Assembly (NCBI RefSeq): GCF_900119705.1
Contig: NZ_LT632322.1
Coordinates: 124,001-188,000 of the forward strand
Reading direction: 5' to 3'
Source: Murdochiella vaginalis
GTDB taxonomy: Bacteria; Bacillota; Clostridia; Tissierellales; Peptoniphilaceae
DNA: 64,000 bases
Part shown: positions 54,664 through 63,026 of the stretch, piece by piece
Layout: each line of letters begins with the position of its first letter
Numbering within the stretch: position 1 is the first letter of the stretch
The notes under the pieces: generated by a model
Told to the model about the DNA's origin: nothing
Database searches by the model: none
Seen by the model: the letters and a program-made list of their open reading frames with translations, nothing else
Program-made: the position numbers and the translations under genes

Positions 54664-56205
54664 ATGGAAAAAGTTATTTTGAATGGTTCGGATTTGACGC
54701 TGGATCAGCTGGTTGCCGTTGCGCGCAATCATGCGACGGTCGAATTGGCCCCCGAAACGGTTGACGCCGTAAAAAAATCCCGCGGCATCGTCGAAAAGAT
54801 TGTGGAAGAAGAGCGTGTAGTTTACGGTATCACGACCGGCTTCGGCTCCCTGCACAATGTTCACATCTCCAAGAAGGACTGCGTACAGTTACAGGAAAAC
54901 TTGATTCGTACCCATGCCGTCGGCGATGGCGCTCCGCTTCATGAAGACGAAGTTCGTGCCGTTATGCTGATTCGTGTCAACTCCTTAGTCAAAGGCGTTT
55001 CCGGTGTTCGTCTGATCACCGTCCAGACGCTGATTGATATGCTTAATAAAAATGTTGTTCCGCACATTCCGGAAAAAGGATCCTTGGGCGCCAGCGGCGA
55101 CTTGGCTCCGCTTTCCCATATGGTATTGCCGATGCTGGGCCTCGGCCGTGCGTTCTATGAAGGCAACCTCATGAGCGGCAAAGAAGCCATGGCGAAAGCC
55201 GGCATCGAAACCATCCATCTGGAAGCCAAAGAAGGCTTGGCGCTCAACAACGGCACCACCGTTCTGACCGCTGTCGGCGCTCTTGCCACCTACGATGCGA
55301 TGCAGCTCTTGAAGCTTTCGGATATTGCCGGTGCCCTTTCTCTCGAAGCCCATCGCGGCATCATCGACGCCTTCTACGAGAAACTGCATGCCATTCGTCC
55401 GCATGCCGGCTGCATTGCGACTGCAAAGAACATTCGCAACCTGACCGAAGGCTCGACCTACCTGACCCATACTGCCGAATTGCGCACGCAGGATGCCTAC
55501 ACGCTCCGTTGCATGCCGCAGATTCACGGTGCAAGCAAAGACACCATCAACTACGTGGCATCGAAAGTTGCCATCGAGTTGAATGCCGCTACGGATAACC
55601 CGATCGTCATTTCCGACACCGAGATCATCTCCGGCGGTAACTTCCATGGTGAGCCGATGGCACAGCCGTTTGACTTCCTGGGCATCGGCGCGGCCGAAAT
55701 CGGTAACGTCTCCGAACGCCGTATTGAGCGCTTGGTCAACCATCAGCTTTCCGATTTCCCGTCCTTCCTGGTCAAACATCCGGGTCTCAACTCCGGCTTC
55801 ATGATCACGCAGTACAGCGCCGCTTCACTGGCATCTGAGAACAAGGTTCTTGCCCATCCGGCAAGCGTGGACTCGATTCCGTCCTGCGAGAACCAGGAAG
55901 ACTTCGTCTCCATGGGTACCATCGCGGCTCGCAAAGCGCGCGACATCGTCCGCAACAGTCTGCGCTGCGTCGCCACCGAAATGCTCGCCGCCGTTCAGGC
56001 CATTGACTTCCGCAAGGAAATGACAGACGGCAAACTCGGTGTTGGTACGCAAGCCGCCTATGATGCGGTTCGTGAAAAGCTCAACTTCATCGCGGATGAC
56101 CACGAAGTGGAAATGTACGATGAGCTCGAAAAGATCACCGCGCTTCTGCTTGACGGCAGCCTGCTGAAGGCTGTTGAAGAGAAAGTGACCTTGGATCTTC
56201 AGTAA
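54664..56205 (+). CDS. hutH: Histidine ammonia-lyase
   Basis: A 513-residue lyase that removes ammonia from L-histidine to give trans-urocanate, the entry step of the pathway. The MIO cofactor-forming ASG triad is Ala143-Ser144-Gly145 in GSLGASGDLAPLSH. Tyr54 in VVYGITTGFG and the NQEDFVSMG segment are conserved. Length is normal. AAGGAGG precedes ATG 54664. It lies nearly 30 kb from hutU, divergent from a large regulator, and is monocistronic with a strong terminator. Confidence 0.97.
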   Translation: MEKVILNGSDLTLDQLVAVARNHATVELAPETVDAVKKSRGIVEKIVEEERVVYGITTGFGSLHNVHISKKDCVQLQENLIRTHAVGDGAPLHEDEVRAVMLIRVNSLVKGVSGVRLITVQTLIDMLNKNVVPHIPEKGSLGASGDLAPLSHMVLPMLGLGRAFYEGNLMSGKEAMAKAGIETIHLEAKEGLALNNGTTVLTAVGALATYDAMQLLKLSDIAGALSLEAHRGIIDAFYEKLHAIRPHAGCIATAKNIRNLTEGSTYLTHTAELRTQDAYTLRCMPQIHGASKDTINYVASKVAIELNAATDNPIVISDTEIISGGNFHGEPMAQPFDFLGIGAAEIGNVSERRIERLVNHQLSDFPSFLVKHPGLNSGFMITQYSAASLASENKVLAHPASVDSIPSCENQEDFVSMGTIAARKARDIVRNSLRCVATEMLAAVQAIDFRKEMTDGKLGVGTQAAYDAVREKLNFIADDHEVEMYDELEKITALLLDGSLLKAVEEKVTLDLQ

Positions 56206-56225
56206 TCCACGTACAACGAAACAAT

Positions 56226-56266
56226 AAAAAGGAGAGGAAGCCTTCATGGTTTCCTCTCCTTTTTTG
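56226..56266 (+). terminator. Terminator of hutH
   Basis: AAAAAGGAGAGGAA and TTCCTCTCCTTTTT form a 14-bp stem around an 11-base loop, continued by more T. It lies 20 bp after the hutH stop. Confidence 0.92.
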
Positions 56267-56358
56267 TTTTGTCATGAAACGAAATCCTATTTTTCTGCAA
56301 AGTGACGTTACTCGTCAGCGTCAAAGGGGCGATTGCGAATAATGCAGATCGTTGCGTG

Positions 56359-56868
56359 TTATCCTAATGCTTGGCTGTCTCTCGATAACGAAAGCTTTCT
56401 TGCTTCAACGATAATCAATCCGGCAAGCCAAAGCGACACAAATTCAAGATTCATCCAGTCAAAAATCGCCGGGTATTCCACCACCGGCATAATACAGGTG
56501 GCGTAAAACACACCGCTTGCGCCTACGCAAAGCACCCCACCAATAATAAAAGGTTTGCTGAGGATGGTTCCTTTCTCACGATAATACAGAACCAAATAGA
56601 CGACGAGCGTCACAACAAAAAGAATACCAATCACCCATTGGGCAAAAGTGAGAAGAGAAAGAAAGAAGTCAATCGAACCCGCTGTTTTCGGCGCAGCAAC
56701 CTCCGTCATCGCCATCCACTTTTCAGGGGTCATTTGACGAAAATTGATGAATGTCTCATGTTGAAGGACAAAGACAGCAGAGAAGAAGAGCAGTTGCCAA
56801 AGAATATCCAGAGGAATTGCCCATTTTAGCCAATCATGCCAATCCAATTTCATCCTTTTGCTGTTCAT
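56359..56868 (-). CDS. Four-TM membrane protein of unknown function behind a G-tract promoter
   Basis: A 169-residue protein with four hydrophobic segments (about 18-36, 66-91, 103-125 and 132-150) and a basic N-terminus (MNSKRMKLDW). I recognise no family. The layout superficially recalls DUF-type small membrane proteins in Firmicutes. AAAGGAGC precedes ATG 56868. Its predicted promoter has a nine-G tract in a 17-bp spacer, so expression could switch on and off by tract length. It ends facing hutH. Confidence 0.65.
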   Translation of the reverse strand: MNSKRMKLDWHDWLKWAIPLDILWQLLFFSAVFVLQHETFINFRQMTPEKWMAMTEVAAPKTAGSIDFFLSLLTFAQWVIGILFVVTLVVYLVLYYREKGTILSKPFIIGGVLCVGASGVFYATCIMPVVEYPAIFDWMNLEFVSLWLAGLIIVEARKLSLSRDSQALG

Positions 56869-56906
56869 AAAAGCTCCTTTCTCCTCGATGAGATGTCCTT
56901 TTCGCT

Positions 56907-56935
56907 ATTGTATTTACCCCCCCCCTCTATGCTAA
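56907..56935 (-). promoter_or_regulatory. Predicted promoter with G9 homopolymer in its spacer
   Basis: On the minus strand TTAGCA (plus 56930-56935) and TACAAT (plus 56907-56912) are separated by exactly 17 bp, in which nine consecutive G bases lie (plus-strand C 56917-56925). The -10 is 39 bp upstream of the ATG at 56868. Slipped-strand changes of the tract would alter the spacer length, as in known phase-variable promoters. The boxes are called by eye. Confidence 0.5.
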
Positions 56936-56952
56936 AACAGGTTCCCAAAGCC

Positions 56953-58578
56953 TTATTCTTTTTCATACAGCGCATAATGCTGCGGCGCTTCAAAGAAAAA
57001 GTCCGCACGGTCAATGAGCCGGTAACCGGGAAATTCCCGCTCCTCTCCTCTTGTGACGATAAAATCGACACGTCCCTCACGAATAGCATCCTCCTGCTCC
57101 TGTTCCATTTCCGAAGAAGGGAGATTCAATCGGCAAAATGCGCGTACATTCGGTACAATTCCGGTCACGGTGTAAAAGCCGCCGTCCAAAAAACCGTAAT
57201 TCAGAAGCGTCGGATGTTCTTTTTTTTGGATCTGTTGTGCAAAGCGATATTGAGGTAACTCTTCGCGAACCGTTCCTCGCAAATAGGCATTCGGCGAGAA
57301 AAACGTGGCATAGCCAACAGCGAAAGCCAAGGTCAATAAGCCGGCCTGAATGAAAGAAGAAAGCGCTTTTCGCTCGCCACGCCTTACCCGAGTCCTGTTC
57401 TCCAGCGGCGTTTCTGCTGGTACTTCCCTATCGTTCCTGAAAACGTGTTGCCAAAAGACGGCTGACCATTCAACCAGTGCGGCACATCCGATGCAGGCAA
57501 AAACAGAGAGAGGTAGCGCATAGTAGACATAAAACCGTCCGCCGATATAGATAAGGCACAGCATGAAAAACGCCTGAAATAGAAGATGAAAAAAAGTTCG
57601 CAAAGGACGATAAATCAAACACCAAAATAGACCAAGCGCCCCCATGGGGAACACAAAACCGAGCGTTGACCTGGCAACGTTATAACCGGTTCGCAGGTTG
57701 GAAAACAGCGAATTTCCTTGCCCATCGACACGCGAATAGGAAAACAGGTTATCGATAAAATAGCCCTGCACGAGATCCGAAAGCGCGCCCTGCAGAAGAA
57801 AATAGAGCAAAATGGGCACGGTAATCAGCAGGAGTCCTGCTAGAATACCGACGAGCAAGTGAAGCAAAGCGCTCATACCGGCCTCTTTCACCGTAATAAA
57901 TGCCACCACGATAATCCAGCCGACGTAAAGGCCCACCAGCGTGTATTTGCTCCAAAACACCATGCCCGAAGTGATTCCGATCCCGACGGCTTGTCCGAAG
58001 CGCATCGGCTGTTTTCGTTCCACCACCAATAGCCCCTGATAAAGCGCATACGCAAGCGGTGCCAAAGCCAACTGCTCGACACTGTCTCCATGTGCAAAGG
58101 GTCGTGAAGCGAAAACGAGAGCGCCCATCAGAGGAAGAAAAACGAGCACACTCGATTTTTCGGTCAAAACACGGCAGGCGCGATAGCTATACCACAAGAA
58201 GCCGAAAGCTGCAGCGATTTCCAACAAATACACGCCAAAAAAGGTGCGGTACGAAATCATAGCGGCAACGGCATGGAGCATATACAAAAACGGGCCCTTT
58301 TGTTCCCACAGGTCGCGATACGGCAGAAGTCCGCGTAACATGGATTTCCCGACGGTAAAAAAGCAATTGGCATCCACCCAGTCATTGAGCGGATAGAGCG
58401 GTGACGATTTGGAACACAGCGTAATCAACAGCACGGCGGCAAGCAGAAGATACGCCGCGGCCATGCCATTTCGAAATCTTTGCGGGGGCGTTTTTGAAGG
58501 CATCGTTTGTTCCAAAACGTGGAGCTCGCCCGAAAGAGAAGATTCGTTGGTTGTTTTATTCATCGAGATCATGCACAT
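56953..58578 (-). CDS. GT-C family membrane glycosyltransferase-like protein (GT39-like)
   Basis: A 541-residue membrane protein with about eleven hydrophobic segments. The first extracytoplasmic loop reads NDWVDANCFFTVGKSML, followed by LLPYRDLWEQKGPFLYMLH, the layout of GT-C enzymes using a polyprenyl-linked sugar donor, with a catalytic acid expected in this loop. The C-terminal part is a soluble extracytoplasmic domain. ATG 58578 has GAAGGACAAA upstream and overlaps the preceding GT2 gene by 23 bp, so the two are coupled. It likely decorates a wall polymer or surface protein with the sugar loaded by that GT2 enzyme. The acceptor is unknown. Confidence 0.7.
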   Translation of the reverse strand: MCMISMNKTTNESSLSGELHVLEQTMPSKTPPQRFRNGMAAAYLLLAAVLLITLCSKSSPLYPLNDWVDANCFFTVGKSMLRGLLPYRDLWEQKGPFLYMLHAVAAMISYRTFFGVYLLEIAAAFGFLWYSYRACRVLTEKSSVLVFLPLMGALVFASRPFAHGDSVEQLALAPLAYALYQGLLVVERKQPMRFGQAVGIGITSGMVFWSKYTLVGLYVGWIIVVAFITVKEAGMSALLHLLVGILAGLLLITVPILLYFLLQGALSDLVQGYFIDNLFSYSRVDGQGNSLFSNLRTGYNVARSTLGFVFPMGALGLFWCLIYRPLRTFFHLLFQAFFMLCLIYIGGRFYVYYALPLSVFACIGCAALVEWSAVFWQHVFRNDREVPAETPLENRTRVRRGERKALSSFIQAGLLTLAFAVGYATFFSPNAYLRGTVREELPQYRFAQQIQKKEHPTLLNYGFLDGGFYTVTGIVPNVRAFCRLNLPSSEMEQEQEDAIREGRVDFIVTRGEEREFPGYRLIDRADFFFEAPQHYALYEKE

Positions 58579-59620
58579 TTTGTCCTTCGCTCTCGGCGGT
58601 TCTTGCTGATATCGGATCCGCTGCTTCCTGCGATTTCTGCGGTTCTTCCGTCTTCAAAAAGCGCGACTTGCTTTTCTCCTCTGTGCGCTCCGCAATGATA
58701 TAACGCGGGCGACGCTTCGTTTCCAGATAGATCTTGCCCACATACTCACCGATTACGCCCAGGCAGATGAGTTGTATCCCGCCAAGAAGCGCGGTGGAAA
58801 GCACCGTGCTGGACCAGCCGGGAACGCTGTTTCCGGTAAAATATGAAATCAACACCCAAATAATCAATAAAAAGCTCAGTAGGGAAATCAAGAGTCCGAA
58901 GCCCGTAATGAGGCGAATCGGCTTTACGCTAAGGCTCGTTACACCATCGAAGGCGAGCGCCAGCATTTTACGTAACGGATAGTGGCTTTCTCCCGCCAAG
59001 CGTTCGTTTCGATCATAGTACACACTGGTGCTGCGAAAGCCGACTAAAGGAAACATGCCGCGCAAAAAGATATTGACTTCCCGAAAATCCGAAAATTCAT
59101 CCAACACCCGCTTGGATACCAGGCGATAATCCGCATGATTATACACGACATCCGCGCCCATCCAGCGCAGAAGTTTATAAAATGTCTGTGCGCTGGTGCG
59201 CTTAAACCAGGTATCGGTATCCCGTTTTTTCCGCACGCCATAAACAATGTCGCAGCCGTCCCGATACGCATCCACCATCTCATCCATTGCAGATAGGTCG
59301 TCCTGGCCGTCGCAGTCAATGGAAATGGTGATGTCCGCCTTTTCCTTGGCCTCCATCAGCCCTGCAAGCAGCGCATTCTGATGTCCCCGATTGCGGCTGA
59401 GTGAAATGCCTTCCACCTCTTCATATTCCCGCGCCGCCTGTTGAATAAAGGGCCATGTCGCATCCCTGCTGCCATCATTGACAAAAAGAAGGCGACTTTG
59501 CGGATCAATTTTTCCCTCTTCCACCATCTTGTTTCGCTGCGCACGAAAAAGCGGCAATGTCACCGGCAGAACCTTCTCCTCGTTGAAGCATGGAATAACG
59601 ATATAGAGTATCGGGCGCAT
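58556..59620 (-). CDS. Family 2 glycosyltransferase (GtrB/DPM1-like, polyprenyl-phosphate)
   Basis: A 354-residue enzyme. The N-terminal GT-A fold has IVIPCFNEEKVLP, LLFVNDGSRDAT and the acidic motif ISIDCDGQDD. Two C-terminal transmembrane segments (about 225-252 and 265-290) are followed by a charged tail, the layout of GtrB-like polyprenyl-phosphate glycosyltransferases that load UndP with one sugar. The sugar is not predictable. AAGGAGGG lies before ATG 59620, and a palindrome CAAAACGTTTTG (59636-59647) is just upstream. It pairs with the downstream GT-C gene, a two-gene unit for lipid-linked glycosylation; no GtrA-type flippase is visible. Confidence 0.85.
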   Translation of the reverse strand: MRPILYIVIPCFNEEKVLPVTLPLFRAQRNKMVEEGKIDPQSRLLFVNDGSRDATWPFIQQAAREYEEVEGISLSRNRGHQNALLAGLMEAKEKADITISIDCDGQDDLSAMDEMVDAYRDGCDIVYGVRKKRDTDTWFKRTSAQTFYKLLRWMGADVVYNHADYRLVSKRVLDEFSDFREVNIFLRGMFPLVGFRSTSVYYDRNERLAGESHYPLRKMLALAFDGVTSLSVKPIRLITGFGLLISLLSFLLIIWVLISYFTGNSVPGWSSTVLSTALLGGIQLICLGVIGEYVGKIYLETKRRPRYIIAERTEEKSKSRFLKTEEPQKSQEAADPISARTAESEGQNVHDLDE

Positions 59621-59726
59621 GATCCCTCCTTTGGACAAAACGTTTTGGATCTTTTTTTCATCATAGCAGATCTTGTGTTCCAGGAGGTTTCAAAATGGAG
59701 AGGGAGCGTGCGATTTTCAAGCATAC

Positions 59727-60065
59727 TTATTTCATTGCTAATTCTCTTTCGATTGCTTTTTTTACAAAAGCGTTAAGGCTCAATCCATGCTGAAGGGAAT
59801 ACACAGCTGCCTGTTTATGTAGTTCCGGAGTAAGACGAACATTAAATCCGCCTTTATAAGGTTTTTCCGGCTCTTCCCCGGTTTCTTCGCACAACAAAAG
59901 ATAGGCATCTACTGCTTCATGGAAATCACGAATGAGAGACTTTGCGTCCTCTCCTTCATAAGAAATCAAAGAACGAATGCCTGTAACTTTTCCAAAAAAA
60001 ACTCCATCCTCTTCCGAATATTCTAAGGTACCAATATAGTCTTTATATCGTAATACGTTATCCAT
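59727..60065 (-). CDS. HicB-family antitoxin-like protein
   Basis: A 112-residue protein. The N-terminal half (YKDYIGTLEYSEEDGVFFGKV, then YEGEDAKSLIRDFHEAVDAYL) is the HicB partial RNase-H-like fold. The C-terminus (FNVRLTPELHKQAAVYSLQ, then LSLNAFVKKAIERELA) is a ribbon-helix-helix DNA-binding domain. HicB proteins neutralise HicA mRNA interferases and repress their operon. No HicA gene is beside it: upstream is only a 21-codon frame overlapping its start, and downstream is a glycosyltransferase gene. GGGGGACC precedes ATG 60065. The region is AT-rich. It may be an orphan antitoxin or a free regulator. Confidence 0.78.
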   Translation of the reverse strand: MDNVLRYKDYIGTLEYSEEDGVFFGKVTGIRSLISYEGEDAKSLIRDFHEAVDAYLLLCEETGEEPEKPYKGGFNVRLTPELHKQAAVYSLQHGLSLNAFVKKAIERELAMK

Positions 60066-60154
60066 CAAGGTCCCCCATTTCTTCTAATGCCTCTAAAATG
60101 GCTTTTATCTGATATGTAAGCAATTTGTTGAGCGTTGCACCCTATAAAGCAATT

Positions 60155-60187
60155 TGCAACTATTTTTAGTTGCATTTAAATAGTATA
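60155..60187 (-). promoter_or_regulatory. hicB promoter -10 and operator-like dyad
   Basis: A perfect 8-bp inverted repeat, TGCAACTA-TTTT-TAGTTGCA, is at 60155-60174. On the minus strand TATACT (plus 60182-60187) lies just upstream of it, so the dyad falls at the transcription start region, as expected for autorepression by the ribbon-helix-helix domain. It could also act as an RNA hairpin. Confidence 0.5.
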
Positions 60188-60220
60188 ACGAGCTTTAACA
60201 TATCTGAATACTAATGACGC

Positions 60221-60248
60221 AAAAAGAGACGGCTAAAAACCGTCCCTT
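60221..60248 (-). terminator. Terminator of tRNA-Pro
   Basis: On the minus strand AAGGGACGG and CCGTCTCTT pair around a 7-base loop and are followed by TTTGCG. It lies about 73 bp past the tRNA 3' end; a further small hairpin (GAAACGT/ACGTTTC) lies between. Confidence 0.75.
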
Positions 60249-60320
60249 TCCTTTTTCAGTATCAAATTCGTATCATTCATTTCTGAAACGTCTAAATTTC
60301 AACGTTTCCGGTGCATCTAC

Positions 60321-60394
60321 TCGGAGTGACAGGATTTGAACCTGCGACCCCTTGTCCCCCAGACAAGTGCGCTACCGAACTGCGCTACACCCCG
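60321..60394 (-). tRNA. tRNA-Pro(GGG)
   Basis: A full cloverleaf on the minus strand: acceptor CGGGGTG pairs with CACTCCG over seven positions including one G-T, the D-arm is present, the anticodon stem CTTGT/ACAAG holds loop CTGGGGG with anticodon GGG, and the T-arm has GCAGGTTCAAATCCTGT. The discriminator is A; CCA is not encoded. Confidence 0.96.
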
Positions 60395-60404
60395 TAACGT
60401 TCCT

Positions 60405-60435
60405 ATTATAGCATAAACTTCTCCTTTTAGCGCAA
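60405..60435 (-). promoter_or_regulatory. Probable promoter of tRNA-Pro
   Basis: On the minus strand TATAAT (plus 60405-60410) lies 11 bp before the tRNA 5' end. A TTGCGC (plus 60430-60435) with a 19-bp spacer may act as the -35 box. Confidence 0.5.
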
Positions 60436-60593
60436 GAAACACATTTCCCTGACGGTTCGCTGTTAGAATGCTAAAGAAATAGGGAAAAGAAAAAGAGGTG
60501 GCGCAACGAATGACTTTCCCCAAGAGCGCCCTTGATGGAGATAGAACCCTTTGAATGGAACCTTTTGAACCTTTATACAGTAAGGAAGGTAAA

Positions 60594-61493
60594 ATGAAAC
60601 TCATTGAAACCATTGGAAATACAAAACTGATCCAACTCCAGCACATCGGTGGTGGAAGAATTTATGCCAAATTGGAGAAAAGCAATCCCGGCGGCAGTAT
60701 CAAGGACCGTCCTGCCTATTATATGATTCGCGACGCCATCCAGAGCGGCGAACTGAAACCCGGAATGACCATTGTGGAACCGACGTCAGGAAACACGGGC
60801 ATCGCCTTGGCACTTATCGGAAAGCAACTCGGCTATGCCGTGGAATTGTACATGCCGGCATCCATGTCGAAAGAACGCGTCCGCCTTATGCGCTCCTTTG
60901 GAGCCAAGGTCGTACTCACCACAGAAGGGGCATTGCAGGGAGCGGTCGACGCGGCCAAGGCGAGAGCGGCCGAAGGAAATGCCTACATGCCGGATCAATT
61001 CTCGAATCCGTCCAACCCGAAAGCACATTATGAAACCACCGGCCCGGAAATTGCGAAGGCATTGCCCGATGCTGCGGCATTCGTCTCCGGATTCGGTACG
61101 GGCGGAACCATTTCCGGAACGGGACGGTACCTGAAAGAGCATATTCCGGGCATCAAAGTGTTCGGATTGGAACCCAAAGAATCCCCCTTAGTCAGCGAAG
61201 GACATGCCGGCGCCCATAAAATTCAGGGCATTTCCGGCAATTTTGTGCCCAAAAACTTAGACAAAAGCCTGCTGGACAAGATATACTCGGTGGCAAGCGA
61301 CGATGCGATCGCGATGGCTCGGCGCCTGGCCGCAGAAGAAGGCCTCTCCGTCGGCATCTCTTCCGGCGCGAATGTTGTTGCTGCGCTCATGGCACTGAAT
61401 GAAGTAAACGGAAACGTCGTGACGGTTCTGCCCGATTTGGGCGAGCGATACCTTTCTACGGCATTATTTGAAGAGGATGGAAATGAAAAATAG
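60594..61493 (+). CDS. cysK: Cysteine synthase (O-acetylserine sulfhydrylase)
   Basis: A 299-residue PLP enzyme that makes cysteine from O-acetylserine and sulfide. The Schiff-base Lys37 is in NPGGSIKDRPAYY, the substrate loop TSGNTG is at 64-69, and the phosphate-binding GTGGT is at 168-172. ATG 60594 follows AAGGAAGG. The 199-bp upstream gap holds a GGCGC/GCGCC dyad and a 14-codon frame starting ATG 60510 with AGAGGTGG before it; it has no cysteine codon, so attenuation by cysteine is not supported. It overlaps cysE at its end, giving a cysteine operon. Confidence 0.95.
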   Translation: MKLIETIGNTKLIQLQHIGGGRIYAKLEKSNPGGSIKDRPAYYMIRDAIQSGELKPGMTIVEPTSGNTGIALALIGKQLGYAVELYMPASMSKERVRLMRSFGAKVVLTTEGALQGAVDAAKARAAEGNAYMPDQFSNPSNPKAHYETTGPEIAKALPDAAAFVSGFGTGGTISGTGRYLKEHIPGIKVFGLEPKESPLVSEGHAGAHKIQGISGNFVPKNLDKSLLDKIYSVASDDAIAMARRLAAEEGLSVGISSGANVVAALMALNEVNGNVVTVLPDLGERYLSTALFEEDGNEK

Positions 61494-62100
61494 AGATTGG
61501 AAAGAAGAAGCGGAATACATCATGGCTTTGGATCCGGCATGCCGTTCCATAGAAGAAGCCACGAATTTGTATCCCATCACCGATGCGCTCAGCAGCTATG
61601 ATATTGCCCACGAATTTTATCTGCAGGGCGAGTTTTATGAGGCGCGACGCATTTCGCAAAATGCACGCAACCGAACCGGCATTGAAATTCATCCCGGCGC
61701 GGAAATCGGGCGTTGTTTTTTCATTGACCACGGCATGGGCGTGGTCATCGGGGAAACCGCTAAAATCGGCGATTATGTACACATGTATCACGGCGTCACC
61801 CTGGGCGGCGTGGAGTCCTATGAAGGGCAACGCCATCCCATCGTGGGCAATCACGTGCTGATCGGTGCCAATGCCACGCTCCTCGGACCGATTCATATTG
61901 GGGACGGTGCAAAGATCGGTGCCGGCGCCGTGGTGATGCAGGATGTTCCGGCCGGGGCAACGGCAGTAGGCGTTCCGGCGCGCATTCTTCCCGCAAAACC
62001 GCAATCCGAACCTTCTTCGGCGGATCGCTGCACCGCGCCGCATCGTGGCCAAGCCGAAAAGGCAGAGGCAACGCTAAAAACGCCAAAGGAGAAAAAATGA
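61483..62100 (+). CDS. cysE: Serine O-acetyltransferase
   Basis: A 205-residue left-handed beta-helix acetyltransferase that makes O-acetylserine from serine and acetyl-CoA. Hexapeptide-repeat sequence runs from about 65 to 165: GIEIHPGAEIGRCFFIDHG, GVVIGETAKIGDYVHM and HPIVGNHVLIGANATLLG. It is the short EpsC form, shorter than the about 270-residue enteric enzyme, so the cysteine-feedback tail typical of CysE is probably missing; the C-terminal 40 residues are hydrophilic and low in complexity. GAGGATGG lies before ATG 61483 inside cysK. It overlaps the DUF368 gene by 4 bp. Confidence 0.93.
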   Translation: MKNRDWKEEAEYIMALDPACRSIEEATNLYPITDALSSYDIAHEFYLQGEFYEARRISQNARNRTGIEIHPGAEIGRCFFIDHGMGVVIGETAKIGDYVHMYHGVTLGGVESYEGQRHPIVGNHVLIGANATLLGPIHIGDGAKIGAGAVVMQDVPAGATAVGVPARILPAKPQSEPSSADRCTAPHRGQAEKAEATLKTPKEKK

Positions 62101-63026
62101 AATCGGATCCATCTCCTCTTTCGACAGCGCAAAAGCCGTTAGAAGTGACCTATCCGGATGAGGGAGCGCAACCGCAGGCGATTTTGCTTCGCCTGATCAA
62201 AGGAACCCTGGTCGGTATCGGTGCCATTTTGCCGGGGCTTTCCGGCGGTGTGCTTTCGGTGATTTTCGGCATCTATCAACCGATGATCGCTTTTCTGTCC
62301 AATATTCGCCGAGATTTTATGCGCAATGTACGCTATTTCCTGCCCATCGGACTGGGCGGCCTGCTCGGCGTTTTTCTGTTCTCGATTTTCGTTGAAAAAG
62401 CGTTCGGTCGATATTCCGCGCAATTTGTATGCCTGTTTTTAGGCTTTGTGATCGGCACCTTTCCGAGCCTCTATCGACAGGCGGGAAAAGAAGGACGCTC
62501 TTCGTCGGATCGCGTACTTCTGGCCATCTGTGCGGCGGGGATTTTTCTACTCATGTCGTTCGGATCCCATCTTCCGCAGGTCACGCCGAATCCGCTGGTT
62601 TGGCTTCTTTCCGGCGTCTTAGTTGCCTTCGGCTTTATCATTCCGGGGATGAGCCCATCCAACTTTTTGATCTACTTCGGTCTGTATGACAAGATGGCGG
62701 CCTCCATTGCGGCCTTCGATTTCGGCATGCTCATTCCGTTTGCTGTCGGTGCCGTCCTATGCATTCTGCTCTTTTCAAAAGTCGTCGCCTGGCAATTTCG
62801 CCATCACTACGCACCGATGTTTCATGCCATCTTAGGCATGGTGGTCGGCTCCACGCTGGGAATTTTCCCGGCGATCCTTTTTCCCGCACTGACACCGGAA
62901 GGCCTTGCCACAGCGCAGTTGAGTCTTCCTGTGGCCATACTTTTTGGCCTCGGCATGCTTCTCGTCGGTATAGGGATCAGCTATCAATTCAGTAAATTAG
63001 AAGAAAAGGTGAATTATGAACGATGA
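62097..63026 (+). CDS. DUF368 (PopT-like) membrane protein
   Basis: A 309-residue protein with about eight hydrophobic segments. The DUF368 signature GTLVGIGAILPGLSGG is near 38-53, and a second copy-like motif, GFIIPGMSPSNFLI, is near 180-193; duplication of the PGxSG-type motif is typical of the family. DUF368 proteins were recently shown in other bacteria to return undecaprenyl phosphate across the membrane. The start overlaps cysE by 4 bp (ATGA), so it is coupled. It supports envelope recycling if the family role holds; a link to cysteine synthesis is not evident. Confidence 0.88.
   Translation: MKSDPSPLSTAQKPLEVTYPDEGAQPQAILLRLIKGTLVGIGAILPGLSGGVLSVIFGIYQPMIAFLSNIRRDFMRNVRYFLPIGLGGLLGVFLFSIFVEKAFGRYSAQFVCLFLGFVIGTFPSLYRQAGKEGRSSSDRVLLAICAAGIFLLMSFGSHLPQVTPNPLVWLLSGVLVAFGFIIPGMSPSNFLIYFGLYDKMAASIAAFDFGMLIPFAVGAVLCILLFSKVVAWQFRHHYAPMFHAILGMVVGSTLGIFPAILFPALTPEGLATAQLSLPVAILFGLGMLLVGIGISYQFSKLEEKVNYER

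Noticed and set aside
60510-60554. 14-codon frame upstream of cysK as a cysteine attenuator peptide
   Set aside because: It has a ribosome-like site but no cysteine codon and no terminator hairpin after it.
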